Assembly (NCBI GenBank): GCA_036345935.2
Contig: JADWOT020000002.1
Coordinates: 4,725,898 to 4,789,897 of the forward strand
Direction: 5' to 3'
Source of the DNA: Taenia hydatigena
Lineage: Eukaryota; Platyhelminthes; Cestoda; Cyclophyllidea; Taeniidae
Length of the DNA stretch: 64,000 bases
Shown piece after piece: positions 38,746-50,929 of the stretch (positions are counted from its first letter, which is position 1; each line of letters starts with the position of its first letter). A program made the translations under genes and the position numbers. The notes beneath the pieces are model-generated. The model was not told the DNA's origin, did no database searches, and saw only the letters and a list, made by a program, of their open reading frames with translations.

Positions 38746-41474
38746 CACGTTAAAATCTGCCCTCTTCTACAAACATCCCAACAAATTTCAATTTCATTAC
38801 CACCAATTTACCTTAAAGCCTGTCGAACGGCGACCACTCCGTGATTACCTTTAGCGATGCAGTTTGTGCGTCTTTTTGTATGAAATCACGAAGCAAATAT
38901 TATTTGGCGAATAAGAATCAGCTCCTATCTACTAAAACGCAGAAGCCGACTGTTATGGGTAGATGCCATGGGGGTGAGTCGTTAAGCTCCAAGAATCTGT
39001 TAATTAGGATAATCGATTTGCCGTAAACGCAGACACATACTTAACGTTGGCGCCAAAGGCCTCCACACTCGTTGATCACATCCCTGTCAGTCAATCCACA
39101 TTGTATGCTCACAACTTTGCGAACAGTTGGATATTCAAAAAAAACTAGGAAATGTGCTAAGTAAATATGCTTTAAATTAAATCAATCTCGGTCCATCTCA
39201 AGGCGATGACTCCAAGGTAAAGTGGTGTAAGATCCAAGAAAAGGACATTTGGTGCAAAAGTCACATAAAGGTTGCATTTTTAACAAGATATTTACGTCCT
39301 TTTCACAGGTTGCCATTGGAATTGAATATGATTCTGCCCTTTACTGCTAGAAATGTCATCGACATCTGCTCTAGTGCCAGTTTGTCTCTTGCATCAGCGT
39401 ATCAGTTCACCATGCCGAGCTTGCGCTTCACATAATGAATGAGTTTGAGCAGGTGATGCAACACTAGTATTAAGTAAATCGTGATCAAAGCACTTGGAAT
39501 GGAGTTGCATTTAATTTCTATCAATGATTTAACGTCTTTCTCCCTTACCAAAGGGCTGCATCTATCTCCTCTGTAATAGTCTGCTACAATTCCCAGCGAA
39601 GTAGAGGAAAAACGAAGATGTTGCCTAAAATACCACCCCGAATTGACCGCCTCCAATGCAGATTGTGTGGAAGGCACATCTTGACCTCCTTCCGCTAGCA
39701 CATAACAGCACATAGACATTCAATCATAAAAAAAGCAGATGTTACGAATCAAGGGGAACCTGTGTATTCACAATCAGTTAAGAAATTAAACTGCATGCAG
39801 CCTAGTCCAAGCTTTGCGTTTTTTCGAAAAATGAGCCTGCTCTTTTTCATGCGAAAGGCTAAACAACTCAGTGGGATGAATTTATTTTTACCGCTGATCC
39901 ATTCAATTTAGTCTTACTTAGCCCAATTTATGGAAGGCAGCCAAGAGAAACAGGTATTAGAATAAAGCATATGATATCATCATGGTAAAAATCTAACAAG
40001 CAGAAGCATTAATTTGAGAGCAATGCGTTAAGAGTCTCTCTCAGTGGCTGATTTGAGGAATCTCGGTACTGTATGCATTCACATCAGTGAAGCGCACGTC
40101 ACGCACTTTCTCTTGCATCGCAGACCAACTTGCGATGACTTTGATCTTTAGCAGAAACGCATTAATCCAAGCAAAATTTTGCTGCAAATACAGGCTTTAA
40201 GCATGGGATTTCAGTTAAGGCATGCTAGATGATGCCGTTTGCATCATAGTGGATTTGACATTTCATTGACCAATCCTGGTGACAAGTCGGTGCCTCCGAG
40301 GCAACCCTGCATATGCTATTTTGGATAGCCCATAGTAGGCATGAGCTACTGCTTTACATTTTAATTGCAACTACGGTATTTGACGCCAAATTTGACATAG
40401 TCAAGATCCTCAGGCTCGCTTCTATCAAAATTAAAAGCTACGGAGAACTGGACACAGTCCGGCTAGCAACGGACAGTCTTGTGCATATGACATTTCACAA
40501 GGCTGACCTGACGTTTAGAAGTGAAACTCGTGCATCAACTTTAGCGCCACTTAAATGTGGATTATTTGGATGATGCCGATAGGCCAGCGCAATTACCACA
40601 AGCGTACGGAAAGTTAGTTTAAGGTCCGCACTTCTCCCTTAATCATGCTCGCCAAACTGCACAAACTTTACACTTGCCCAATGTTTTCATCATAAGCCCC
40701 CATCTTGAAGCAAAATAAAACAGTTTCGCCATAAGCTGGCGAAATGCGGGTCTTTAAAGGACTTAAGCCTTTTAGACAGTCAGCGTGGAGCATCTACATG
40801 TGCATGAGTTTAAGAGACACAGTCAACTAGACACTCTTAGGCACCAGCATCAATAAAGGAAAGCAGAGATGTGGTAAACTTAGATATTAGGTAAAACGAT
40901 TTCCATGATTATTTTATTATTATGACACTTATAGCATCTACCAGTACATTTGACCATTTCCACGCTTAAATTTCGCTTGGATGCCAAAAAATACGGCAAA
41001 TACGGGTAGAACTGTATTGGTTGGGGTAGCAGTTCACAAAGAGTGCTTTGTTCAAATTGGATCTTGATTCGAAAAGAATCCATATGTCGCTGCGATCAAA
41101 ACTTGGCATGTGCAGCATTTTAGCGGACCGCATTTGTGGTGGTTCATTGACCGAATCACAGCACATTTTAGTAGAGTGCAGGTGGACTGTCAGCTCTTTC
41201 CAAGTACACCTAAGAATGATGACTCTCCTGAGATACTAGCCAGACTGGTGGAAGCTTGTACAATGCAGCCGTCTAGCTAGATAATGAAGCATCAATTATT
41301 ACCACTTGGCGGATTGATTCAGTTGTCGTGAGTTACTGAAGTTGAGACATTCCATGATTAGATTGAGGGGATGGGAAATACAAACTCTACGACCCACTAT
41401 GTCAGGAGGACTTATTTGGCTTTCCATGCGAAAGCAACTAGTTCCAATTTGCAATGAAATGCAAACCCTAGATT
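38746..41474. other. Spacer between the two-Fn3 gene and direct repeat D copy 2
   Basis: Frames of up to about 105 codons (39402-39719 minus) and 86 codons (40313-40573 plus) are open but carry no recognisable domain. No RNA genes or repeat partners were seen. Confidence 0.4.
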
Positions 41475-42735
41475 ATGCTCAATACCAATGCGATCCCTCA
41501 ATCAATGGCAATGACATGAGATCTTCGTAATTTTTGGCAAAATTCCCAATGCTTGTGTGCTCTCATATGCTGAAAAAGAGGTCAAGCTGAGTCTCACACA
41601 AGTTGTGTAAGCTTTATGCCAGCATCTGTGCTTGCCAATTTCTATGCTAGTGCTCGTGACACGCTGAGTGACACGTCAGCAAAACGCAATTCCAAGTTGT
41701 GAATGCTTAATCACGAGGCTTGAAAACATTGGGAGTCGTAACCATAGCAGGAGCATTTAAACCAACCCTTCGGTGATGAAGTTGGCTACGCATGTTTTAT
41801 TCATGATCAACTGAATAGCAGTGTGGCATCAACTCTACCACGATTGTTGAATCAGTGAGTGAAAAGCGCACGCTGTGCAATGATGCGCTATTGCCAAGGG
41901 AAGAAGTGAATGGAGTTCTAGCGGAATTCATTTGTAATCTTATTAGCAAGAGGCAGCGCTATCCTTGATTCTGCTGACCACCTGCGAGAAAAATGTAAGT
42001 ATGCCGCTAAAAGGGCGAGATTAATGTGCGGATTGATTAGCTGACAATCAAGTGTGAAGAGTTCGAGTCGCAGCGACATCTCAGCAATTATAGTTTAAAG
42101 TATCGACATGCACGGCAGAGACTGTATCTACAATATAGTTCATCCCTTCTTCAAACCAATTGTAGTACGGAAGCAAGGCATGCTCTTCAGATGTTGTAGC
42201 GAAGGCAAGCATGTGGTTGTAGGCTTACGGTACATTTAGCATTGAGTAGCTCCGGAGTCTTTCGACTTAAGTGCAGCTGACTGAATCTTGAGAATTGAAA
42301 CTACATTGAATCAAAGCAAACGAAATTTACTAGGACAACATTTGCTCTATGATTTGAAAAACAAATTACACCTAATGCTCATTTTAAAAACTTGATAAAA
42401 ATGGTTGTCTTATGGCTGCTTCAAAACAAATCAGTGGTAACTTAATCCACATCTCACTGTACGCCTCTAGATGAGAGGCAAATTTTAACCAGTTAGTCAA
42501 GCATTATGGAGGACAGTAAAAGGGGAGTGGAACTCTAACATAGGTGAATAGTATTCACGAAAATTTTGAAGCAATTTCGTTTCTCTAGTCAGATTGATTT
42601 GCAGACAGAGTCACTCGACCGCCTTACTTGATTGACGGGACGAAGGAGCGCATACGAAAGTGGGCTGCGTGCGTAGGAGCAGAGTAGCCAATGAGACGTG
42701 GCGAGACACAGATTGCCTCACAGTCCCTCGCATTT
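41475..42735 (+). repeat. Direct repeat D, copy 2
   Basis: Same orientation as 32605-33905 and about 8.85 kb downstream of it. Alignment begins near ACCAATGCGAT and ends shortly after ATGAGACGTGGC. Small indels account for the slight length difference. Its higher similarity to its partner marks it as a younger duplication than blocks A, B and C. Confidence 0.85.
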
Positions 42736-45300
42736 GCTTGATCTTGACCCCATATTGATCACGAACACAATCAACGCCACCGGTTATTTAAAAGGCTGAG
42801 AAGGCTCATTAATGTAGTGACTTTCCTCAAGCTGATCGTCCTCAACGCTAAGCATCGATGCAGTCCATGAGACTGTTGCGAAGAGTCCAAATACATCGAT
42901 TTAGCCCTGTTGTGAAGAATCAGACAGTTTGAGAAGCTCTCTGCAGCATATTTTCATGAATCAAGTGCTAAACTAAAGCACACTGACCACACACACCAAA
43001 TGTCAAACGTCGTCATCAGCAATGGTACTCATTGTCACCCGGCACAATTGGCAAATTGGTGATCAGAAAATCCATGAAGAAACGTTAAGAAGCAAGTGTG
43101 TCCAAAATGTGCCACGGTAGGTGCAAGGCGTGGGCCGAAGGCATTACATTGCCATCATCCCTAAAAATGCGGCTGCCTGGGCATCAAAGTTCTTTAACTT
43201 CACATTCCCTTTAAATGCAGTCTTAAAAATTACAAAACTGGAAGCAGTGGTATGCCTGCACTCGGTTAGAGGAGGTGACGGCAATGATTGGCGCATCATC
43301 ATCAGCTCTTTTGCCACATTTTGCTAATCATGGGGCACATACTATGCAATCCTGCTCTCTTTCGACCGGAAAAGCAACCCACTTGTGAGCGTTTGTCGTT
43401 GCAAGCAATCATTAGCCATCTGTGGATCTATGTCTACTAGACATAGAAGACTATGAAGCCACAGCTTGGTGAAGACAAATCTCAAATTCCATTCGTGCAA
43501 CAAGCAGGTGGTTTTGAAGTAAAGGGACGGAGAGTTACGTTTCAATGCAGCGCAGTTGGTAATGGGAGAACTCGAGCTACTAAAAGCGTGGACATGAGGT
43601 TTACGAGGTTCAAACTGTTATTTGCTTGTTTTAGGCGAATGCACCTGACACTCAAAGGAGGGTGAAGCATGGAGGGTTGTGGTGAGTGAGACCTAACGCG
43701 TTGGAATTGGGAGGGTGACTATAGGCACGATGAGGGTGATTTGTTACACACGGATCATTTTGAGACAGCCGCTAAGACACGAGTAAACAGCACGGGTACT
43801 AGTTTGACACGATAGCATTTTCACTTGGAGCAATACTTCTGTGTGTTAAAATAGTCAGCCGCCGCCTCCACGGCGTGTAACTCCTAGTTATGGGAGGCAT
43901 TTCAGCGTCATCACCAGGCTGCCACATGTGTTTACTGAAGGTGCCAATGCTGGCAAGGAAGAATGGGGCTATAGATCGTGTGGCTATTTAGGTTGAGGTG
44001 TTGAGGCCTATGTTTCTCTCCTCAACAACTTCGTCTGTGTTGCTGTTCTGTGGATTAAAGGGGAAGAGCATAGTATCGGCTGCCTCATTCCTTCTTGAAG
44101 TCAGGGTATCATATTAAGAGCGGTTTCACATGACTTCGTCAACCTTAACGAATTCAAAACGGTTATACGTGTACGCATGTATTCACTTGGGATTTGACTC
44201 GAGAATGCTCTCTTAAACGCAGAATTGTCGGTAATAGCCCTTTCTTTAAGCAAAATGTGCTTTCCCATTGCTAAAGCATTTCATAGCTTTGACATCTTGG
44301 CCTCACATGACCGTGCCCAAGCATGAGTGCTCTCTTAATTGTGAAGGAATAGTGATGTTTGTTGGGAGGGTTGTTGCTATTGCCATCAGACCTCGTCAAA
44401 ATGAGTTGATCGTGAGTTCATTTGCTTAAACCACTCAAAAAAGAGCATAGATGGCGTCGTTTTGAAGAATCGCGTGAGATCACAGCCTTGCAAAAATATG
44501 CGGCAATTCATCCAAAGGATTAGAAGGTCCTTTTGTTAAAATACCATTGAAGTGTGTGCGTGGGCGACAGCACGATGAAGACGCGCTTGAGTTCACGGGA
44601 ACCATACTTTTCGAGTTCACATGCTCCGTGCAGTGCCTTCATTATTATGATCTATAGGCGAGGCAATGTGTGCATGTTGGATGGAGCACAGTGGGATGGC
44701 CTCATGAATGGGGACAGAGTTTACTGCAAGGCATGTGCTAGCATGGCTTCACACACATCCGTGTTCTGTTTTTCAGTATTCTGAGGGTTCTAGCACGGGC
44801 TGCACATTCAGCCTAGGTGAAAGGTCATTCATCATTGCCAGTTGCCTTCATCACCCTGACGCCAACTTCCTTCGCCTGTTGGAAGAAAAAGAAATCGATC
44901 TTCTACATTGATGCTCAGCAGTCATTGTGCGGCGAAATGACAAACAGGTTACGATTAAAGGCGCAGACCTTTGTATAAGTGACAAAATGGGAGGAGGAAG
45001 TCAGGTCGAGTGCTCTCGGATATGGTGGCCTACTAAGTGACCACAAGAATACCATAAATCCAAGTGACGCCAGCAAAGCGTATTACAGGTGGAAGAGGCA
45101 ATGAGAATTATGCGATGAGTGGATCGGCAGCAAAAATCAGATCGCGGGCAAGAAAATTTTGAGCACCATTCTGCAGCTTTTTTTGAATGATGCAAAGTAG
45201 TTTAGCAGCAGTAGGCGGTAGTGGTGTCAGTGTCGAGAATGCACCAAAAGAGCTGTTGGATGCAATGGAGAAGAGACAGGGACAAATTTGTATGTGCATG
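42736..45300. other. Spacer, nothing recognised
   Basis: Frames of up to about 76 codons lie on both strands; no family, RNA gene or repeat partner was recognised. Confidence 0.4.
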
Positions 45301-47830
45301 CAAGTAATAAAAAAATTGCTGCATCAGTGATGAGATTTTAAAGACGGAATAGTCAAATGGTAACAAATGTGTGTGTCACGTATGTGTGATGGTGAGGTGA
45401 AATGCGGAAACCGTGTAGTAAAATAACATCACAATAGAAAAATTAACTGTTCAAGCAGGTGATAATTTAGTTTGTTTTTAAAATTAACTCAGTGAAGGAA
45501 AGTAGGTGATAAGTGGATAGAATGAATGAATAAAAGATTGCGCAAGTGAATGAAGCAGGGAAGGGCTTCTACTTTTAGGCCATAAGTAGCGGTGTTGGTG
45601 GCGAAACGAAAGAGGTGGAAGATAGTTGCGTGGCTTAAAATCGTGCTTAGTAGGTGCATGCGGATAAGTTGAAGGGACGAAAATCGCAGGAACACAAGAG
45701 AGCTCACTACTTTTGCCAATACTGCCTGGAAGGCTGAATGGGAGAAGGGAAGATACACGTAAATGAGGAAGAAAGAAAAAATGAAATTAAAAAAAAACAA
45801 GAGCAAAATTTGTGCAGCGAATGCGCAAAAGGAGTCAGATTTTATAAATGGTTGACGGAGGTGGGCGATTCGGGGTGTAGGTAGTAGAGTTTGCATAGCT
45901 AAAAAGATGAGCAAGTAGAAATGTCGGCGCGTGTCCTTCATCCCACACTGGACGAGAACTCGGATTTTTGTCATTCTTTGATTACAGCTTTGCTTGGGAG
46001 AATAAAAACCGACTATATGAATGACACTTTGTCACCAACAATGTTTTGAATTTCTCAGAGAGCCATGAACACAAAATAACTATGACTTCCACTATGTGCC
46101 TCATGAAAGTGTTTGGTTCAAAGCGGAATATATGGATGGTATGTATAATGTGAGGCAGCTTTATGAATTCAAAAAATGGACCCAATTAATCAATTTAAAT
46201 TGCACTTGCCAAATTGAAAAATAGGACGGAACTAACCCAAAAGGCTTGTGGTTGTGCTATTACTTAAATAATTTTAGAAGGGAGTTGCCACTGCATAGCA
46301 TCATAAAAACATGGGCCATTTTTAAAGGGAATTTTCTGGCATTACCAGTTATTAAGGTTTTAGTGAGAAAAGAACCAGTATACGTAAGAATTTGGACACA
46401 ACTGTACGATTTATTTGTTGAATAAAATATTTATTGCTGGCAATAAGCTTTGGCTGCATGGCAATATTTGCAATCGATTGGAAAAAATCGAGAACAATAT
46501 CGTCTTGTCATTCTTTTAATTGTGCTTGTAGCTGTGATGAAGTCAAACGCACTTATGTGAGGTTTGCGTGTACGATTGATAGGCTACAGAAGGATAAGAG
46601 GGCAAGAAAAAAGGAAGGAAAGCTGTGGATAGCAAGTAAGCATTTAAAGGTGGAGGGATGTTTTGCGGGTAACTTCGAAAAAGAAAAGGACCACAGAATA
46701 AAAGAAAGAAAATACGAAGGAACGGACGAACAAACAAAAGAAAATAAAAGTGGAAGGAAAGGAAGCAAGTTTGTTGTCCGAACAATAGAGGTAGGACAGG
46801 ATGAAGGGAGGGATGGAAGGACATCTACTTGTAGTCTACAAGCAGTGGTGGTGGTGAAGTGACTAAAAGTCTACACAGTATGTGCATGTGGATGAGTGGG
46901 TAAGTGGGTGGGAGAAAAGGAGAGGGTAGAGGTACTTCTCGGAGGTTGTGAGCATAAGAAGGAAAGTGATAATCATATGATAATAAAGAAGGAAATGAAT
47001 AACTTAAGGAATTTGCGTAGGGATTTGTGAAAGAAATGCGTAAAGAAAGGTGAGAACGTGAATGAAACGCGAATATAAGGGAATAATGAGGGTTGTAGGT
47101 GGTAAAGTTTGCATGAGAAAGGGGATGAACGTGTGAGACTTACTCACCTATTGGCACGCGCCCTCCTTTCGTCATCATCGAACAGGAACTGCTTCTGTCA
47201 TCTACTTGGTCTGTGAGAAAGGAAGAAACAAGAAGAAAAGGAGACGTTTGTGGTGGCTTAATGAATGGAGGAATGAGAGAAAAATGCAGTCAAGGGAAGG
47301 CGAGATTTTGCCTTTGTCAGTAGAGGTGGGCCCAGGGAAGGAGAGGCTAGAACGGAATAGAGAAGTTCAGAAGAAATAAAAGGGAAAAAGCAGTGATGCA
47401 TGTCCGTGTGAGCGCATGCATTCATGGATCTTACAACAGCATTAGCAGTGGAAAGGCTTTGAAGAGGGCATTGTAAATTGGTGAAATATTTGTGTGTGTT
47501 ACATATGTAGGGCGATGAGTGAGGTGGACCGTTGTCGTTTAAATAGACAGCTATTAAACATTTTGGAAAGAAATGAATAAGCAAATGGAATGTAAAAAGA
47601 GAAGTTACATTGATAATGATTGAATAAAAAGGGGAAGGAGGGAAAACGAACATCCAACAATCTCGTAGACGAGATGGAATGATGCAAATATATACCGATG
47701 TCAGGGTTAAAGGAAGGCTAAAGAAGTTGTAAGTGAGTGTGCATCACATACGCGTTAGTAGGAGGGATAAAATGAAGACTTACCGTCAAAAAAGCGGCAA
47801 GTATCGTTGAAATGGAAAGCATTGAGCTCC
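45301..47830 (-). repeat. Purine-rich tract with diverged repeat copies (minus strand pyrimidine-rich)
   Basis: The plus strand is strongly A/G-biased for about 2.5 kb. On the minus strand at least two units recur. A GCAAACTYTACYACCTACA word occurs at 45876-45894 and 47094-47112. A CACACATAYGTGACACAC word occurs at 45371-45388 and, weaker, near 47492-47511, and also at the window start on plus. I interpret this as a cluster of an old pyrimidine-rich dispersed repeat. The open frames here (up to 161 codons, rich in Phe, Leu and Ser) are a by-product of the base bias. Confidence 0.4.
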
Positions 47831-50800
47831 CTTTTATCATTGGAGATGATGCACAGGAACAATAGTGAGAGAGATGAAGAAAGAAAAGAGAGCCCAAACT
47901 TAATTTGGAATCAAAAGGTCTCTTTCATTGTTAGTAACTCTTAAAAAGAAATTCTTAAAATGCAAAAAGTAAAAGGTGGTGGTTTCAATATTTGTACAAA
48001 TGAAGGGAAGAGGAAAGGAAAAATGGCAAGGGAGAAGGCGAGATTGCAAGAATGCGGTGGAAGTGCAGTCGATGCTTCTCAATGGAAGAGCATTTGTTAA
48101 GAAGAAAAAAAAGGAAAGGAAGATAGAAGAGGAAGAATGCTGTACGAGTAATGGAGACATGAGGAAGGCGCTGCAAAGAGAGAGAACACAATCCAGTTTG
48201 GACAGCTTTTTGGCGAATACAATCCAAACGCGATGCAGCCTGACTCTCCAAAGTGAGGCTTTTTGGCTGTAACAATCAGCAGGGGGCGATTCTCGCATCT
48301 GCTACCCGTAGGATTTGGTGACAAATGAGAGCAGCTGTCCTCAATCGGTGATTTCGTTTTCAACATCAGCAATGTGGCGCCCAGCGGCTCTCCTGAGGAT
48401 GGACTGCTCACAACTGAAGTTGTTTGCGCGAGCGCCCTGCATCTTTTCGATCGCTTCCAATCTATCTTTAACCAAAACAAAGCAAACGTTGCCATCGCGC
48501 ATTGATTTATTTAGTCGGTCGGTTAAATAAGATTGGTCAGCGCTAAGAAGGAAGCTGGGAACGCAGTTTGGAGTTCAATTTAATCGTGTTTCCGATAGAT
48601 ATGGAATGCCGGTATGATGTACAATATCGTGACCTGTCACTTTTTGCTTCGCAGAAGCAACTACTTGCCATCCACAAGAAGGCGCAGCATCCAAGTCATT
48701 GACAATCAAAGAATCAACGGGATGGCTTTCCTTGATGTAATTTTCGTTCAGATGTGAAGGCACTTATGAATGTTTCTCTCAATATTAGACGTCGGCCCAC
48801 ACACATCGTAGCTCTCACACCTGCGAAGCTAGAGGCTTGTGCTTATGTCAAAACACGTTTTTCGCTGTCATCTGGGTCAATGAGGACTGAGCTAGCTTTA
48901 TTTTAGTGTCTTAGAAATAAGTAAGCCCATACCCTTAGGTCTTTTCCATAATTACCAATTAGTGGCGCTTGATCAGCCACGGGATTGATGCGGTCTGCTG
49001 CTGTACATTTAGCTGAACATGTCCAATACTACTGTGCATTTAATAGGATTTGGCTTATGACTTAAAAGCCATGCCTCAGAATGAGTCTTGGATGTCGGGA
49101 CTAAAGCGCGTGCCCGTTTGTGTTGGTTGAATACTGTGTTTACTCGCAACAGAGTTCCTCTTAATAGTGAAGCGTTAGCATTTATGGTTTCAAACAATCG
49201 TGGCTAGTTGGCTGAATTCGCTCAAATTAACGATGTGACAAATTACTGTTGAGACCTTTGACAATTTCGCTGATTAACCAACTATTCACAAAATCAACTC
49301 CTGTTCTGGTCATGGTTGACCCGACCACAGTCATCTATTTCTTGGTGGACTTTCATCGACATCTGACCCTTCCACAAGTCCATGAATCCATCTGCGTATT
49401 GTTCTTTCAAATATCTAGACTAAGCTCATCGACACGCTCTCTCATTGATTTTGTTCTCCTCAGTTTAACTGACCACCGTTTATTACCCTATCCCATTGAG
49501 CTTTAGGCACGTTCGACAATTAATCGTGAGGCTCTGGATTATTTCAGTTATCGACAATCCTCAGAAATGTAAATCTGTTGGCTGAATTGGTCTACTGAGA
49601 TAAAAAGCTCACTTCCTTCACCCTGGCAATGCTTTATTGTTGCTGACCATTCTGGTCTCAGCATTACATGCCCGCTATTATCGAGGATACGTCATTCAGT
49701 AGAGTCTGAGTTGCTAAGTTTTCGTGGGACTTTGTTATGTGATCGACGACCTCACCAGAATTGTAGGTCATCAGACACATTACTTCGTTATCCAGTCAAA
49801 AAATCACTCGCTGGCATACGACAGTAAGTGCACTCAAATGGTCCGTGATAATGCCTCGCTAATCAAAAAGGCCCTTTACAACCCTCAATTGCTTTTGAGA
49901 CATTCCATACCATGTCTAACGCCGAGGATTCCGAAATCATAAAAGTGGTCTCCATAATTGGCATGATTTCGCAGAAAAGAGCATAGAAGGATCAATGCAC
50001 TTACGAGGATGTCAGTAATTAGCCACACCTGAATCATGTTTCTCCTTCGGGCTTCAAATTCTGACCAAATCTGCACGAGCGGTGCCGCAGACCGGTCAAT
50101 CAGCAAAAATTGAGGCATGCTATTTGCAAGAGTTGTACAGATTCGACTGGGTCGCGAACCAGATAATTGATAAACAAGAACATCAGCACAGTGTCTACCT
50201 TGATTACCGATAGAAGTAGCCAGTTTAGAGTGTGCTATTTGTTCTTGGATAACCGGGTGCGCTTGCTTGGATCCGTTAAATTAAGATAAGCACCCTAGAG
50301 GTGCAACTCAGCAAACAAGAGCATAATCTTGAACTCAGCCAGTACATTTGGCTTTCTGTTGCTGCTTTCATAGCTCCCAAGTCAACCGAACAAATTTACG
50401 TTTTTAAAGCTCACCAACTTTCGTGTTTAGAAGCGAGTACAAGATGGAAACGTGACGATGAACCGTGGGTCTTTATATTCACTCGCTTCGCATCATCAAG
50501 GCTAGCTTCTTTGTTTAATAATATAATGAGCACAGGCTACCAAGTGCTTGGGAGCATACGTAATTGCGCAGAGTTTGTACACGGCAACAACCACTTTTCC
50601 AAATGGACATATAAAGAGGTGCCTGGCTGGCTAAGAGTGTCAATCGATTCACACAATCAAATCGTAATGAATTGCCTAGTGTTTTTATTCGGTGAATCAT
50701 CGACCTCGCCAAGGTTACGCTGACCCTGCGATTGGGAAAGTTAGAATACACCTTTGTTTCCATGCCTTATTTTGCATTGTTTTAATGCGATCCAAATTAG

Positions 50801-50929
50801 ACTGATAAAGATTGGATGATTCGAATAAAATACACTTATGCGTTGGGTGCGACTACCAGTTTTGAAAGCTTTTCCGTCAATCACCCGAAACTTTGAGTAC
50901 TTATCTTATTTTGCAGGTCATCATCTTGA
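47831..50929. other. Spacer before block A2, nothing recognised
   Basis: The purine bias fades after about 48.3 kb. Frames at 47900-48298 and 48097-48495 (minus) reflect base composition. A 140-codon plus frame (50301-50723) has no recognisable domain, although it is not low in complexity. Confidence 0.35.

Noticed and set aside
45489..45974. 161-codon minus-strand frame rich in Phe, Leu and Ser, resembling a membrane protein
   Set aside because: It lies in the purine-biased tract where T/C-rich minus-strand DNA gives long hydrophobic frames by composition; overlapping frames with the same look occur next to it.
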